Source: Enterobacter mori LMG 25706 (GTDB taxonomy: Bacteria > Pseudomonadota > Gammaproteobacteria > Enterobacterales > Enterobacteriaceae). From it: a stretch of DNA of 36,888 nt. The position numbers were made by a program, and so were the translations under genes. Below the pieces are notes generated by a model, which saw only the letters and a program-made list of their open reading frames with translations, was not told where the DNA came from and made no database searches. This document shows, piece after piece, positions 9,427 to 19,358 of this stretch. Where the stretch lies: the NCBI RefSeq assembly GCF_000211415.1, contig NZ_GL890783.1, positions 1-36,888 on the forward strand, in the 5' to 3' direction. Position 1 is the first letter of the stretch. Each line of letters opens with the position of its first letter.

Positions 9427-9609
9427 TTGCACCCGGCAGGCTCAATAGTCCTGCTTATAACCCTTCCGGTTATATGTTATCTGGTGTGGTTATTCGTTAA
9501 ACTACGGCGGTTGTCGCGGCGACATCAGTGGCTGCGCCCCCCAATGATGGCTCGCAATGGGGCCAGACCGGGCCGCCGTAAACGAACGCGACACCAACGG
9601 AAGGAGTGA
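9427..9609 (+). CDS. Possible small single-pass membrane protein, unrecognised
   Basis: This 60-codon frame starts with TTG three bases after the yihI stop and ends with TGA two bases before the hemN ATG. It carries one predicted membrane segment (about residues 6-24, IVLLITLPVICYLVWLFV) followed by a strongly basic tail (RRLSRRHQW...RKRTRHQRKE). GGGTGG about 12 bases upstream could serve as a ribosome site. The hemN Shine-Dalgarno AAGGAG lies inside its last codons, so it could couple hemN translation. I do not recognise the family. It might be a remnant of the larger DUF2489-type protein that some gammaproteobacteria carry between yihI and hemN. It may also be untranslated. Confidence 0.4.
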   Translation: MHPAGSIVLLITLPVICYLVWLFVKLRRLSRRHQWLRPPMMARNGARPGRRKRTRHQRKE

Positions 9610-9611
9610 GC

Positions 9612-10985
9612 ATGTCAGCACCAACTATCGACTGGGATTTGGCCCTAATCCAGAAATATAACTATTCCGGGCCGCGTTATACCTCATACCCCACCGCGCT
9701 GGAGTTCTCCGATGCTTTCGGCGAGGCGGATTTTCAGCAGGCCGTCGCGCGCTATCCCGAGCGTCCGCTGTCGCTCTATGTCCATATTCCGTTTTGCCAC
9801 AAGCTCTGCTACTTCTGCGGATGCAATAAAATCGTTACCCGCCAGCAGCACAAAGCCGATCAGTATCTTGATGCGCTTGAGCAGGAAATCCTGCACCGCG
9901 CGCCGCTGTTTGCCGGTCGTCACGTCAGCCAGCTTCACTGGGGCGGCGGCACGCCAACGTACCTGAATAAAGCGCAGATCAGCCGTTTGATGGCGCTGCT
10001 GCGCGGCAACTTTAATTTTAACGACGACGCTGAAATCTCGATCGAGGTCGATCCGCGCGAAATCGAGCTGGATGTACTGGATCACTTACGCGCCGAAGGT
10101 TTCAACCGCCTGAGCATGGGCGTACAGGACTTCAACAAAGAGGTGCAGCGTCTGGTCAACCGCGAGCAGGACGAAGAATTTATCTTTGCCTTACTCAACC
10201 ACGCGCGTGATATCGGCTTTACGTCGACCAATATCGACCTGATTTACGGCCTGCCAAAGCAAACGCCGGAGAGCTTCGCCTTCACCCTGAAGCGCGTGGC
10301 TGAACTTAACCCGGACCGTCTGAGCGTCTTTAACTATGCGCACCTGCCGACGCTGTTTGCTGCTCAGCGCAAAATCAAAGATGCCGATCTCCCTTCTGCT
10401 CAGCAGAAACTGGATATTTTGCAGGAAACTATCACCTCGCTGACCGAAACCGGTTATCAGTTTATCGGGATGGATCACTTTGCCCGTCCGGATGACGAGC
10501 TGGCGATTGCCCAGCGCGAAGGCGTTCTGCACCGCAACTTCCAGGGCTACACGACACAGGGCGATACCGACTTGCTGGGGATGGGCGTCTCGGCCATCAG
10601 CATGATTGGCGACTGCTACGCGCAGAACCAGAAAGAGTTAAAACATTATTATCAGCAGGTTGATGAAACGGGCAACGCGCTGTGGCGTGGCATCGCGCTC
10701 ACCCGCGACGACTGCATCAGACGCGATGTGATTAAGGCGCTTATCTGCAATTTCCGTCTCGATTTCAGTGACGTGGAAGCACAGTGGAATCTGACCTTCA
10801 GCGATTATTTTGCAGAAGATCTGAAGCTGCTTGCCCCGCTGGCCAAAGATGGGCTGGTGGATGTTACTGAGGGTGCCATTGAGGTCACGCCGAAAGGGCG
10901 TCTGTTGATCCGTAATATCTGCATGTGCTTTGACGCCTATCTGCGTCAGAAAGCGCGCCTGCAGCAGTTCTCGCGGGTTATTTAA
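9612..10985 (+). CDS. hemN: Oxygen-independent coproporphyrinogen III dehydrogenase
   Basis: HemN is a radical-SAM enzyme that decarboxylates coproporphyrinogen III to protoporphyrinogen IX in anaerobic haem synthesis. The ATG at 9612 follows AAGGAG with 6-bp spacing and gives 457 residues, the E. coli length; a GTG two codons upstream is too close to the ribosome site. The [4Fe-4S]/SAM motif HIPFCHKLCYFCGC places cysteines at 62, 66, 69 and 71. The SAM-binding WGGGTP segment and the C-terminal RNICMCFD are present. A 7-bp stem with a CTTT loop (10983-11000) overlaps the stop codon but lacks a T run. Confidence 0.98.
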   Translation: MSAPTIDWDLALIQKYNYSGPRYTSYPTALEFSDAFGEADFQQAVARYPERPLSLYVHIPFCHKLCYFCGCNKIVTRQQHKADQYLDALEQEILHRAPLFAGRHVSQLHWGGGTPTYLNKAQISRLMALLRGNFNFNDDAEISIEVDPREIELDVLDHLRAEGFNRLSMGVQDFNKEVQRLVNREQDEEFIFALLNHARDIGFTSTNIDLIYGLPKQTPESFAFTLKRVAELNPDRLSVFNYAHLPTLFAAQRKIKDADLPSAQQKLDILQETITSLTETGYQFIGMDHFARPDDELAIAQREGVLHRNFQGYTTQGDTDLLGMGVSAISMIGDCYAQNQKELKHYYQQVDETGNALWRGIALTRDDCIRRDVIKALICNFRLDFSDVEAQWNLTFSDYFAEDLKLLAPLAKDGLVDVTEGAIEVTPKGRLLIRNICMCFDAYLRQKARLQQFSRVI

Positions 10986-11014
10986 GCCGCTTTCGGCTTA
11001 GGCAACCGCGAAAT

Positions 11015-11042
11015 GTAGGCCGGGTGCGAAGCGCCACCCGGC
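11015..11042. repeat. REP-like palindromic element
   Basis: GTAGGCCGGGTG - CGAAGCG - CCACCCGGC forms a GC-rich hairpin. It belongs to the same family as the copies at 53-83 and 22085-22113. It lies between the convergent 3' ends of hemN and glnG. Confidence 0.85.
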
Positions 11043-11052
11043 ACTGCCAAAA

Positions 11053-12465
11053 TCACTCCATTCCCAGCTCTTTAAGCTTGCGCGTCAGGGTATTACGTCC
11101 CCATCCCAACAGGCGAGCGGCCTCCTGCTTATGGCCCTGCGTATGACGAAGCGCGGTGGTTAACAGCGTACGTTCCATCTCAGGCTGAGCTTCAGACAGC
11201 AGGTTTTGATGACCGGAACGCAGTGCGCGGTCAGCCCACTGTGCCAGCAGCGTTGCCCAACTGTCCGGCAGCGCGTGACCGGTGCTGCTTTCAGGTGCAG
11301 TGGCTTCAAACAGCTCTGCGGGTAAATCCTGAATCAGCACTTCCTGTCCGGCTGCCATCACGGTTAACCAGCGACAGGTGTTTTCCAGCTGGCGCACGTT
11401 GCCCGGCCACGCAAGTCGGGTGAGGGCGGCATCGGTTTCCGGGTGAAGCAGCTTGGCCTCCACGCCAAGCTCGCGGGCTGCCACCTGCAGGAAATGACGC
11501 GCCAGGCGGGGAATATCTTCCCGGCGCTCGCGCAGCGGCGGCAGGTGAACGCGGATAACGTTCAGGCGGTGGAATAAATCCTCACGGAATTTTCCCTCCT
11601 GCACGCGCAGCTCCAGGTTCTGGTGCGTCGCAGCGATAATGCGCACGTCCACCTTCACCGGCGCATAGCCGCCCACGCGGTAAAATTGCCCGTCGGCCAG
11701 CACGCGCAGCAGGCGGGTCTGAACGTCCAGCGGCATATCACCGATTTCATCCAGGAAAAGCGTCCCGCCGTCAGCCTGCTCAAAGCGCCCCTGACGAATA
11801 GTATTCGCCCCGGTAAACGCCCCTTTTTCGTGGCCGAACAGCTCGGACTCAATCAAATCCTTCGGGATGGCCGCCATATTCAGGGCGATGAAGGGCGCTT
11901 TAGCTCGCGGGCTATGGCGATGCAATGCATGGGCAACCAGCTCTTTACCGGTACCCGATTCGCCGTTAATCAATACGCTGATGGACGAACGCGACAGACG
12001 CCCGATGATGCGAAACACATCCTGCATCGCAGGCGCTTCACCGATGATGTCCGTAGTGGGGCCAAAATCGGGCGCATTACGAGGCTGCTGTTGTTCCTGG
12101 TAGTGGCTGATGGCGCGTTCAACCAAAGCCACCGCCTCGTCGATATCAAACGGCTTTGGCAGGTAATCAAACGCCCCTTGCTGGTAGGCGCTCACTGCGG
12201 CATCCAGGTCGGAGTGCGCCGTCATTATGATGACCGGAAGCATTGGGTGGCGTTGTTTGATCTGCTTTAAAAGCGCCAGCCCGTCCATTCCCGGCATGCG
12301 AATATCCGAAAGCAAAACATCTGGCGTTTTGGTGGTGAGTGCGTCGAGCACCTCGCTGCCGCTCTCAAACGTCGTGCAGCTTAACCCCGCCCCAGTGAGC
12401 GCGCGTTCCAGCACCCAACGGATGGAGCTATCGTCATCGACTACCCAGACTATCCCTCGTTGCAT
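11053..12465 (-). CDS. glnG: Nitrogen regulator NtrC (NRI), sigma-54 activator
   Basis: This is the response regulator of the Ntr system; phosphorylated by GlnL, it drives sigma-54 transcription of glnA and other nitrogen genes. The start at 12465 (MQRGIVWVVDDD) has AAGGTG upstream and gives 470 residues; E. coli has 469. The receiver domain carries phospho-acceptor Asp54 in LLSDIRMPGMDG. The AAA+ domain has Walker A GESGTGKE and the sigma-54-contacting GAFTGA loop. The C-terminal Fis-type HTH ends in RNTLTRKLKELGME. It is the distal gene of glnA-glnL-glnG, 11 bp after glnL. Confidence 0.99.
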   Translation of the reverse strand: MQRGIVWVVDDDSSIRWVLERALTGAGLSCTTFESGSEVLDALTTKTPDVLLSDIRMPGMDGLALLKQIKQRHPMLPVIIMTAHSDLDAAVSAYQQGAFDYLPKPFDIDEAVALVERAISHYQEQQQPRNAPDFGPTTDIIGEAPAMQDVFRIIGRLSRSSISVLINGESGTGKELVAHALHRHSPRAKAPFIALNMAAIPKDLIESELFGHEKGAFTGANTIRQGRFEQADGGTLFLDEIGDMPLDVQTRLLRVLADGQFYRVGGYAPVKVDVRIIAATHQNLELRVQEGKFREDLFHRLNVIRVHLPPLRERREDIPRLARHFLQVAARELGVEAKLLHPETDAALTRLAWPGNVRQLENTCRWLTVMAAGQEVLIQDLPAELFEATAPESSTGHALPDSWATLLAQWADRALRSGHQNLLSEAQPEMERTLLTTALRHTQGHKQEAARLLGWGRNTLTRKLKELGME

Positions 12466-12476
12466 AAACGTCACCT

Positions 12477-13526
12477 TTATTTTTTAATCGGCAGGAAAAC
12501 CGAAAACTCGGTATGTCCCGGCCAACTGGTAAATTCAATTTTGCCAGAGTGTTGGTCGATCAAACTGCGGGCAATGGATAACCCCAGCCCGGTGCCGCCT
12601 TCGCGGCCGCTGACCATTGGGTAAAACAGCGTGTCCTGCAGATGCGGCGGGATACCCGGACCGTTATCTTCAACGTCGATACGTGCCGCCAGACGATAGC
12701 GCACGCCGTGCAGCGTGAGCTGGAAGGCGGTGCGGGTACGTAAAATAATCTCGCCCCCTTCCGGTCCCAGCGCCTGTAGCGCGTTACGTACAATGTTCAG
12801 CAGAACCTGTTCAATCTGGTCCGGGTCATGCGCCAGTTCCGGCAGGCTTGGGTCGTAATCGCGCACCAGCGTGACGTTCTCTGGCAGTTCCATTGAGACG
12901 AGCTTCACCACCCGTTCCGCCACTTTATGAATGCTTTCAGAGACGTGCATGCCCGGCTGCTGCGGCCCAAGAAGACGGTCAACCAGATTACGCAGGCGGT
13001 CGGCCTGCTCAATAATAACGTTGGTGTACTCTGCCAGCGCAGGGTCGGGCAACGCCTTGGTCAGCAGCTGTGCTGCACCGCGTAACCCACCCAGCGGGTT
13101 TTTTATCTCATGCGCCAGGCCACGCACCAGGTCACGAGCGGCAATTTGCTGCGCATGCTGAAGCTGCTCCTGGCTGAGCCGACGCTGATTATCCATCGGC
13201 GCCATTTCCAGCAGGATCAGTCCTTCGGGAAGACGTTGCGCGGTAAGAGAGAGAATATGTGAACGCCCGTCGATCACCAGTGTCACTTCGTTATCGGTGA
13301 ACCCCTGTCCGGCCTGCAAACTCTCCTGCATCAGGCCAATATTCAGCGAAAAATAGCTCAACAGTTCAGGAAGCGGGGTGCCAAACAGCTTGCGTGAGCT
13401 CTGGGCGAGCAGTTGCTGCGCTGCCGGGTTGGCGTAATGCACCGCCAGCTCGTCATCGACCAGCAAGATACTGTTAATTAGGGAATTGAGGATCTGCCCA
13501 GCATCGGGCAGCGTGCCAGTTGCCAT
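12477..13526 (-). CDS. glnL: Nitrogen sensor kinase/phosphatase NtrB (NRII)
   Basis: This cytoplasmic histidine kinase phosphorylates or dephosphorylates NtrC under control of PII. It has 349 residues, identical in length to E. coli GlnL. An N-terminal PAS domain (about 10-115) precedes the H-box HEIKNPLGG with the phospho-accepting His near 139. The ATPase domain shows N-box [11 protein letters not shown]1 DNGPGIP and G2 [18 protein letters not shown] precedes the ATG. It has its own NtrC-repressible promoter region after the glnA terminator. Confidence 0.99.
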   Translation of the reverse strand: MATGTLPDAGQILNSLINSILLVDDELAVHYANPAAQQLLAQSSRKLFGTPLPELLSYFSLNIGLMQESLQAGQGFTDNEVTLVIDGRSHILSLTAQRLPEGLILLEMAPMDNQRRLSQEQLQHAQQIAARDLVRGLAHEIKNPLGGLRGAAQLLTKALPDPALAEYTNVIIEQADRLRNLVDRLLGPQQPGMHVSESIHKVAERVVKLVSMELPENVTLVRDYDPSLPELAHDPDQIEQVLLNIVRNALQALGPEGGEIILRTRTAFQLTLHGVRYRLAARIDVEDNGPGIPPHLQDTLFYPMVSGREGGTGLGLSIARSLIDQHSGKIEFTSWPGHTEFSVFLPIKK

Positions 13527-13548
13527 TCAGCAGTCTCCTGGAGTTGGT

Positions 13549-13565
13549 TGCACTAATTTAGTGCA
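13549..13565. promoter_or_regulatory. NtrC operator at the glnL promoter
   Basis: TGCACTAATTTAGTGCA is a near-perfect 17-bp dyad matching the NtrC consensus TGCAC-N7-GTGCA. It lies 23 bp upstream of glnL. In E. coli, NtrC bound here represses the glnL promoter, so glnL and glnG expression is limited when nitrogen signalling is low. Confidence 0.9.
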
Positions 13566-13615
13566 GTATAGCTTTTTCGGCGTAAAAAGCGCGTCAGATC
13601 AGGTTGTTGGTGGAG

Positions 13616-13640
13616 AAAAAAGCCCATCCGGAGATGGGCT
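13616..13640 (-). terminator. glnA terminator/attenuator before glnL
   Basis: On the minus strand, AGCCCATC - TCCG - GATGGGCT is followed by T6, a classic intrinsic terminator. It lies between glnA and glnL, so most glnA transcripts should end here while some read through into glnL-glnG. Confidence 0.88.
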
Positions 13641-13696
13641 AAAAGTTTCCACGGCAACTACTCCCGACGTTTATCACGCCGGGTAAAACAACTCGA

Positions 13697-15106
13697 TTAA
13701 ACGCTGTAGTACAGTTCGAACTCAACCGGATGCGGAGTCATACGCACGCGGTCGTTCTCTTCGATACGCAGCGCGATGTAAGCGTCGATAGCTTCATCGG
13801 TGAACACGCCGCCAGCCGTCAGGAACTCACGGTCTGCGTCCAGCGCGTTCAGTGCTTCTTCCAGAGAGCCTGCAACCTGTGGGATCTCTTTCGCTTCTTC
13901 TGGCGGCAGGTCATACAGGTTTTTGTCCATGGCTTCGCCAGGGTGGATCTTGTTCTTAATACCGTCCAGACCGGCCATCAGCAATGCTGCGAAGCACAGG
14001 TATGGGTTAGCCGCTGGGTCCGGGAAGCGTACTTCGATACGACGTGCTTTCGGAGACGCAACAACCGGGATACGGATAGAAGCAGAACGGTTACGGGCAG
14101 AGTACGCCAGCATGACGGGTGCTTCGTAGCCTGGGACCAGACGCTTGTAGGAGTTGGTGGTTGGGTTCGCCAGGGCGTTGATCGCTTTAGCGTGTTTGAT
14201 AACACCACCGATGTAGTGCAGCGCTTGCTCGGACAGACCCGCGTACTTGTCGCCAGAGAACAGGTTAGTGCCGTTCTTGGACAGGGACATATGGCAGTGC
14301 ATACCGGAACCGTTGTCGCCAAACATTGGTTTTGGCATGAAGGTCGCGGTTTTACCGAAACGGTGCGCAACGTTGTGCACAACGTATTTGTAGATCTGAA
14401 TCTCATCCGCTTTTTTGGTCATGGTGTTGAAGCGGGTAGCGATTTCGTTCTGGCCAGCGGTCGCCACTTCGTGGTGATGCGCTTCCACAACCAGGCCCAT
14501 CTCTTCCATGATCAGACACATGGTAGAACGGATGTCCTGTGAAGAATCGACCGGAGGAACCGGGAAGTAACCACCTTTCACGCCAGGACGGTGACCTTTG
14601 TTACCACCTTCGTATTTGGTGGAAGAGTTCCATGCGCCTTCGATGTCATCGATAGCCACGTGGGAACCTGAAATTGACGCGCCGAAGCGGATGTCATCAA
14701 ACAGGAAGAACTCTGGCTCTGGCCCGAACAGAACGGTGTCTGCGATGCCGGTAGAACGCAGGTACTCTTCAGCGCGTTTCGCGATGGAGCGTGGGTCACG
14801 ATCGTAGCCCTGCAGCGTGCCTGGCTCGAGGATATCGCAACGGATGATAAGGGTTGGCTCTTCGAAGAACGGGTCAATGAGCGCAGTGGTTGCGTCTGGC
14901 ATCAGAACCATGTCGGATTCGTTAATGCCTTTCCAGCCACCAATGGAGGAGCCGTCAAACATTTTGCCTTCTTCAAAGAATTCGGCGTTCACCTGATGAG
15001 CAGGGATTGTGACGTGCTGTTCTTTACCTTTGGTATCGGTGAAGCGCAGATCAACAAACTTCACTTCATGTTCGTTCAGCATCGTCAAAACGTGTTCAGC
15101 GGACAT
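13697..15106 (-). CDS. glnA: Glutamine synthetase, type I
   Basis: This enzyme makes glutamine from glutamate, ammonia and ATP and is the central step of ammonium assimilation; it forms a dodecamer. The protein has 469 residues, the normal GSI-beta length. Visible signatures are the beta-grasp [11 protein letters not shown], the metal and glutamate loop segments ([19 protein letters not shown]), the ATP-site [10 protein letters not shown], and the adenylylation tyrosine in NLYDLPPEE near residue 398. GGAGAG precedes the ATG. Transcription is from glnAp1/glnAp2 in the divergent gap to typA. Confidence 0.99.
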   Translation of the reverse strand: MSAEHVLTMLNEHEVKFVDLRFTDTKGKEQHVTIPAHQVNAEFFEEGKMFDGSSIGGWKGINESDMVLMPDATTALIDPFFEEPTLIIRCDILEPGTLQGYDRDPRSIAKRAEEYLRSTGIADTVLFGPEPEFFLFDDIRFGASISGSHVAIDDIEGAWNSSTKYEGGNKGHRPGVKGGYFPVPPVDSSQDIRSTMCLIMEEMGLVVEAHHHEVATAGQNEIATRFNTMTKKADEIQIYKYVVHNVAHRFGKTATFMPKPMFGDNGSGMHCHMSLSKNGTNLFSGDKYAGLSEQALHYIGGVIKHAKAINALANPTTNSYKRLVPGYEAPVMLAYSARNRSASIRIPVVASPKARRIEVRFPDPAANPYLCFAALLMAGLDGIKNKIHPGEAMDKNLYDLPPEEAKEIPQVAGSLEEALNALDADREFLTAGGVFTDEAIDAYIALRIEENDRVRMTPHPVEFELYYSV

Positions 15107-15200
15107 ACTTAACTCTCCAGATTGGTCATTGTCGTCGTGGTAACGAGGTCTTCAACTTCTATCAAGGTGGCTGTGATGCCATCTTTTTGCCGTATTTTTA

Positions 15201-15220
15201 TAAAGCGAAATCTGTGCCAA
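15201..15220 (-). promoter_or_regulatory. Sigma-54 promoter glnAp2
   Basis: On the minus strand, TTGGCACAGATTTCGCTTTA has the GG (-24) and GC (-12) dinucleotides with correct spacing. Transcription would begin near 15194, about 88 nt before the glnA start codon. Confidence 0.9.
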
Positions 15221-15292
15221 CTTTTAAAACACCCCAAAAAGGCGTTATCATGCGCACCATAGTGCAAAAGGGCTGCACCACAATGGATTTGT

Positions 15293-15309
15293 TGCACCAG
15301 TATAGTGCT
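15293..15309. promoter_or_regulatory. NtrC enhancer site, glnA-proximal
   Basis: TGCACCAGTATAGTGCT matches the 17-bp NtrC dyad. Its centre is about 107 bp upstream of the glnAp2 start, the same distance as the high-affinity E. coli site near -108. Confidence 0.88.
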
Positions 15310-15324
15310 TCAATGTGAACATTG

Positions 15325-15341
15325 AGCACCATATTGGTGCA
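15325..15341. promoter_or_regulatory. NtrC enhancer site, glnA-distal
   Basis: AGCACCATATTGGTGCA is a strong NtrC dyad centred 32 bp (three turns) from the other site, near -139 of glnAp2. Paired high-affinity sites permit cooperative NtrC oligomerisation. Weaker half-sites (TGCACCACAATGG, 15274-15286) lie between them and the promoter. Confidence 0.9.
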
Positions 15342-15370
15342 ATTTACGTTAAAGTGCCCTTTTACCGCTC

Positions 15371-15386
15371 CGTGAAAGCGATCACA
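15371..15386. promoter_or_regulatory. CRP site in the glnA-typA gap
   Basis: CGTGAAAGCGATCACA fits TGTGA-N6-TCACA with one mismatch. In E. coli the upstream glnAp1 promoter is CRP-activated, and this site lies in the corresponding place. It could also influence typA. Confidence 0.7.
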
Positions 15387-15493
15387 AAGCATCTCTGCAA
15401 TACTTGTTTGCGGGGGATGTTTGTGATCCTGTTTTGTAGTGCGATTAATCCGTGTACAATAACGCGCTATTTCTAAATGCCTGAGGCAAAGTT

Positions 15494-17317
15494 GTGATCG
15501 AAAAATTGCGTAACATCGCCATCATCGCGCACGTCGACCATGGTAAAACTACCCTGGTTGATAAGCTGCTGCAGCAGTCCGGTACATTTGATGCTCGTGC
15601 CGAAACTCAAGAACGCGTGATGGACTCCAACGATTTGGAGAAAGAGCGTGGGATTACCATCCTCGCCAAAAACACCGCTATCAAATGGAATGACTACCGT
15701 ATCAACATCGTTGATACCCCAGGGCACGCCGACTTCGGTGGTGAAGTTGAACGTGTAATGTCCATGGTAGACTCCGTTCTGCTGGTCGTTGACGCAATGG
15801 ATGGCCCAATGCCCCAGACGCGCTTCGTGACCAAAAAAGCGTTTGCTCATGGTCTGAAGCCAATTGTTGTTATCAACAAAGTTGACCGTCCTGGCGCGCG
15901 TCCTGACTGGGTTGTTGATCAGGTCTTCGACCTGTTCGTTAACCTCGACGCGACCGACGAGCAGCTGGACTTCCCTATCGTTTACGCTTCTGCGCTGAAC
16001 GGTATTGCAGGTCTGGACCACGAAGACATGGCTGAAGACATGACCCCGCTGTACCAGGCGATTGTTGACCGTGTTCCTGCACCAAACGTTGATCTCGACG
16101 GCACCCTGCAGATGCAGATCTCTCAGCTCGACTACAACAACTACGTTGGCGTAATCGGCATTGGTCGTATCAAGCGCGGTAAAGTTAAGCCTAACCAGCA
16201 GGTCACTATCATCGATAGCGAAGGCAAAACCCGTAACGGTAAAGTTGGTAAAGTACTGACTCACCTGGGTCTTGAGCGTATCGAGAGCGACATCGCTGAA
16301 GCGGGCGACATCATCGCCATCACCGGTCTGGGTGAACTGAACATCTCCGACACCATTTGCGATCCGCAGAAAGTCGAAGCGCTGCCAGCCCTGTCCGTTG
16401 ATGAACCAACCGTATCCATGTTCTTCAACGTCAACACCTCTCCGTTCTGTGGTAAAGAAGGTAAGTTCGTTACCTCTCGTCAGATCCTTGACCGCCTGAA
16501 CAAAGAGCTGGTGCACAACGTTGCGCTGCGCGTTGAAGAAACGCCAGACGCTGATGCATTCCGCGTTTCCGGTCGTGGTGAGCTGCACCTGTCAGTTCTG
16601 ATCGAAAACATGCGTCGTGAAGGTTTCGAGATGGCGGTTTCCCGTCCGAAAGTTATCTTCCGCGAAATCGACGGCCGTAAACAAGAGCCGTTCGAAAACG
16701 TAACGCTGGACGTTGAAGAGCAGCATCAGGGTTCTGTGATGCAGGCTCTGGGTGAGCGTAAAGGCGACCTTAAAAATATGAATCCAGATGGCAAAGGCCG
16801 CGTACGTCTCGACTACGTGATCCCAAGCCGTGGCCTGATCGGCTTCCGTTCAGAGTTCATGACCATGACTTCTGGTACGGGTCTGCTGTACTCCACCTTC
16901 AGCCACTATGACGATGTTCGTCCGGGCGAAGTAGGCCAGCGTAACAACGGCGTTCTGATCTCCAACGGTCAGGGTAAAGCGGTTGCGTTCGCACTGTTCA
17001 GCCTGCAGGACCGCGGTAAGCTGTTCCTGGGTCACGGTGCAGAAGTTTACGAAGGCCAGATCATCGGTATTCACAGTCGTTCTAACGACCTGACTGTAAA
17101 CTGCCTGACCGGTAAGAAACTGACCAACATGCGTGCGTCAGGTACTGACGAAGCAACGGTTCTGGTTCCACCGATCAAGATGACCCTGGAGCAAGCTCTG
17201 GAGTTCATCGATGACGACGAACTGGTAGAAGTGACTCCACAGTCAATTCGTATCCGTAAACGTCACCTGACCGAGAACGATCGTAAACGTGCAATGCGCG
17301 GTGCGAAAGAAGAGTAA
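15494..17317 (+). CDS. typA: Ribosome-binding translational GTPase TypA/BipA
   Basis: TypA is an EF-G-like GTPase that aids 50S assembly and growth at low temperature and under stress. It has 607 residues, equal to E. coli, and starts with GTG at 15494 ([15 protein letters not shown]). G motifs are AHVDHGKTT, the RGIT switch, DTPGH, NKVD and SAL. The C-terminal region has the BipA-specific domain with a basic end ([14 protein letters not shown]). TACAAT at 15455-15460 is a good -10 with a weak TTTGTA -35 (15433-15438). It is divergent from glnA. Confidence 0.99.
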   Translation: MIEKLRNIAIIAHVDHGKTTLVDKLLQQSGTFDARAETQERVMDSNDLEKERGITILAKNTAIKWNDYRINIVDTPGHADFGGEVERVMSMVDSVLLVVDAMDGPMPQTRFVTKKAFAHGLKPIVVINKVDRPGARPDWVVDQVFDLFVNLDATDEQLDFPIVYASALNGIAGLDHEDMAEDMTPLYQAIVDRVPAPNVDLDGTLQMQISQLDYNNYVGVIGIGRIKRGKVKPNQQVTIIDSEGKTRNGKVGKVLTHLGLERIESDIAEAGDIIAITGLGELNISDTICDPQKVEALPALSVDEPTVSMFFNVNTSPFCGKEGKFVTSRQILDRLNKELVHNVALRVEETPDADAFRVSGRGELHLSVLIENMRREGFEMAVSRPKVIFREIDGRKQEPFENVTLDVEEQHQGSVMQALGERKGDLKNMNPDGKGRVRLDYVIPSRGLIGFRSEFMTMTSGTGLLYSTFSHYDDVRPGEVGQRNNGVLISNGQGKAVAFALFSLQDRGKLFLGHGAEVYEGQIIGIHSRSNDLTVNCLTGKKLTNMRASGTDEATVLVPPIKMTLEQALEFIDDDELVEVTPQSIRIRKRHLTENDRKRAMRGAKEE

Positions 17318-17338
17318 TTCACTCCTCTTTAAGTCTCT

Positions 17339-17368
17339 AAAACCCCGTCCTTGTGGCGGGGTTTTTCT
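17339..17368 (+). terminator. typA terminator
   Basis: AACCCCG - TCCTTGTGG - CGGGGTT is followed by TTTCTTTTT, about 20 bp after the typA stop. Confidence 0.92.
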
Positions 17369-17449
17369 TTTTCTGCGTTGTGTCCCTCTCCATAGCCAAA
17401 CCTTATCTTTCCCGCTACAGTTACTTTTCCACGGCGAAAGGAGATAAAC

Positions 17450-18049
17450 ATGCTTTATATCTTTGACTTAGGAAATGTAATCGTCGATATCGATTTTAAT
17501 CGGGTGCTGGGCGCATGGAGCGATTTTAGCCGTGTGCCCCTGGCGACGTTAAAACAGAATTTCGCGATGGGTGAGACATTCCACCAGCACGAACGCGGTG
17601 AAATCAGCGATGAAGAATTCGCAGAGCGTTTCTGCCATGAAATGGATCTGCCGTTAAGCTACGAGCAGTTTTCCCATGGCTGGCAGGCAGTTTTTGTCGC
17701 GATCCGCCCGGAAGTGACCGACATCATGCATAAACTGCGCGAGCAGGGGCATCGCGTGGTGGTGCTGTCAAATACCAACCGCCTGCATACCACGTTTTGG
17801 CCGGATGAATACCCGGAGATCCACGCGGCAGCAGATAAAATTTATCTCTCCCAGGAGATGGGCATGCGCAAGCCAGAAGCGCGTATTTATCAGGCGGTTC
17901 TGCAGGAAGAAGGATTCTCCGCGGCTGATGCGGTCTTTTTCGACGACAACGCCGATAATATAGAGGGAGCTAACCAGTTAGGTATCACGTCAATTCTGGT
18001 GACCGGAAAAGAGACGATACCGAACTATTTTGCGAAGCAGTTATGCTAA
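17450..18049 (+). CDS. yihX: HAD-family alpha-D-glucose-1-phosphatase YihX
   Basis: This 199-residue HAD-like phosphatase releases glucose from glucose-1-phosphate in E. coli. Motif I is FDLGNV, with the nucleophile Asp6 and Gly in place of the usual second Asp, as in E. coli YihX. Motif II is LSNTNR, motif III the lysine in RKPEARIY, and motif [18 protein letters not shown] precedes the ATG. It starts a tightly packed run, yihX-yihY-dtd-fabY, with overlapping ends. Confidence 0.95.
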   Translation: MLYIFDLGNVIVDIDFNRVLGAWSDFSRVPLATLKQNFAMGETFHQHERGEISDEEFAERFCHEMDLPLSYEQFSHGWQAVFVAIRPEVTDIMHKLREQGHRVVVLSNTNRLHTTFWPDEYPEIHAAADKIYLSQEMGMRKPEARIYQAVLQEEGFSAADAVFFDDNADNIEGANQLGITSILVTGKETIPNYFAKQLC

Positions 18050-18924
18050 AAACCGTTCATCAAAAAGCCACGCACCATACCCGGCCACTTCGGGCATGGC
18101 TGAAGCTGCTCTGGCACCGCATTGATGAGGACAACATGACGACGCTGGCAGGGAATCTCGCCTATGTGTCGTTGCTCTCATTGGTGCCGCTGGTGGCGGT
18201 CATCTTTGCCCTGTTTTCCGCGTTTCCGATGTTTGCAGATGTCAGCCTGCAGCTTCGCCATTTTGTTTTTGCAAACTTCATTCCGGCCACCGGCGACGTC
18301 ATACAGAACTATATTGAGCAGTTTGTCGCCAACTCCAGCAAGATGACGGCGGTGGGCGCCTGCGGCCTCATCGTCACGGCGCTGCTTTTGATGTATTCCA
18401 TCGACAGTGCCCTCAACACCATCTGGCGAAGTAAAAAAATCCGTCCTAAGGTTTACTCCTTTGCCGTGTACTGGATGATTTTGACCCTCGGTCCGCTGCT
18501 GGCGGGGGCGAGTCTGGCGATCAGTTCCTATCTTCTTTCTCTGCGCTGGGCGAGTGACTTAAACAGCGTGATTGATAACGTTCTGCGCATCTTCCCGCTC
18601 ATTTTATCGTGGCTCTCGTTCTGGCTGCTTTACAGCGTGGTACCGACGACGCGCGTACCTAACCGTGATGCCATCGTTGGAGCGTTGGTCGCAGCCGTGC
18701 TCTTCGAGCTGGGCAAGAAAGGTTTCGCGCTTTACATCACCATGTTCCCGTCTTATCAGCTGATTTACGGCGTGCTGGCGGTGATCCCCATTTTGTTTGT
18801 CTGGGTCTATTGGACCTGGTGTATCGTCTTGCTTGGTGCCGAAATAACTGTCACTCTCGGAATATACCGCGAACTTAAAAAAGCAGCAGAAGCTGAAAAA
18901 CAACAAGAAGCAGACCAACCATGA
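18043..18924 (+). CDS. yihY: YihY/BrkB-family inner-membrane protein
   Basis: This 293-residue integral membrane protein is predicted to have about six transmembrane segments between residues 35 and 275. Family features visible are [22 protein letters not shown] near the N-terminus and [21 protein letters not shown] near the C-terminus. It was once called RNase BN, a naming error; the true function is unknown, and BrkB homologues were linked to serum resistance. The ATG overlaps the yihX stop by 7 bp, and the gene itself overlaps dtd by 4 bp. Confidence 0.93.
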   Translation: MLKTVHQKATHHTRPLRAWLKLLWHRIDEDNMTTLAGNLAYVSLLSLVPLVAVIFALFSAFPMFADVSLQLRHFVFANFIPATGDVIQNYIEQFVANSSKMTAVGACGLIVTALLLMYSIDSALNTIWRSKKIRPKVYSFAVYWMILTLGPLLAGASLAISSYLLSLRWASDLNSVIDNVLRIFPLILSWLSFWLLYSVVPTTRVPNRDAIVGALVAAVLFELGKKGFALYITMFPSYQLIYGVLAVIPILFVWVYWTWCIVLLGAEITVTLGIYRELKKAAEAEKQQEADQP

Positions 18925-19358
18925 TTGCATTGATACAGCGCGTAACCCGTGCCAGCGTCACCGTGGAGGATGAGGTGACGGGTGAAATCGGCCCAGGACT
19001 TTTAGTGTTGTTAGGTGTCGAAAAGGATGATGACGAACAAAAAGCCAACCGCCTGTGCGAGCGCGTGCTGGGCTACCGCATCTTTAGCGATGCGGAAGGC
19101 AAGATGAACCTCAACGTCCAGCAGGCGGGTGGAAGCGTGCTGGTGGTTTCCCAGTTTACGTTGGCCGCAGATACCGAACGTGGCATGCGGCCTGGTTTTT
19201 CTAAAGGTGCTGCGCCAGAATGCGCAGAAGCCCTTTACGAGTACTTTGTTGAGCGCTGCCGTCAGCAGGAAATGAATACGCAAACCGGACGATTCGCTGC
19301 AGATATGCAGGTATCGCTGGTGAACGATGGCCCCGTCACATTCTGGCTCCAGGTATGA
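18921..19358 (+). CDS. dtd: D-aminoacyl-tRNA deacylase
   Basis: Dtd hydrolyses D-aminoacyl-tRNAs and mischarged Gly-tRNA(Ala) in the cytoplasm. It has 145 residues, the family length. The two active-site motifs are present: SQFTLAAD and the cross-subunit cis-Gly-Pro loop in [11 protein letters not shown]. Both ends overlap neighbours by 4 bp (ATGA), so it is translationally coupled to yihY and fabY. Confidence 0.97.
   Translation: MIALIQRVTRASVTVEDEVTGEIGPGLLVLLGVEKDDDEQKANRLCERVLGYRIFSDAEGKMNLNVQQAGGSVLVVSQFTLAADTERGMRPGFSKGAAPECAEALYEYFVERCRQQEMNTQTGRFAADMQVSLVNDGPVTFWLQV

Noticed and set aside
13730..14542. 270-codon plus-strand frame opposite glnA
   Set aside because: Fully inside glnA on the opposite strand; no ribosome site or domain.
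15254..15265. GCACCATAGTGC as a further NtrC site at glnA
   Set aside because: The half-sites are only 4 bp apart, whereas NtrC dyads need 7 bp between GCAC and GTGC.
15473..16588. Long minus-strand frame (371 codons) opposite typA
   Set aside because: Lies wholly within conserved typA, has no ribosome site or recognisable domain, and reads as an antisense shadow of biased codon use.
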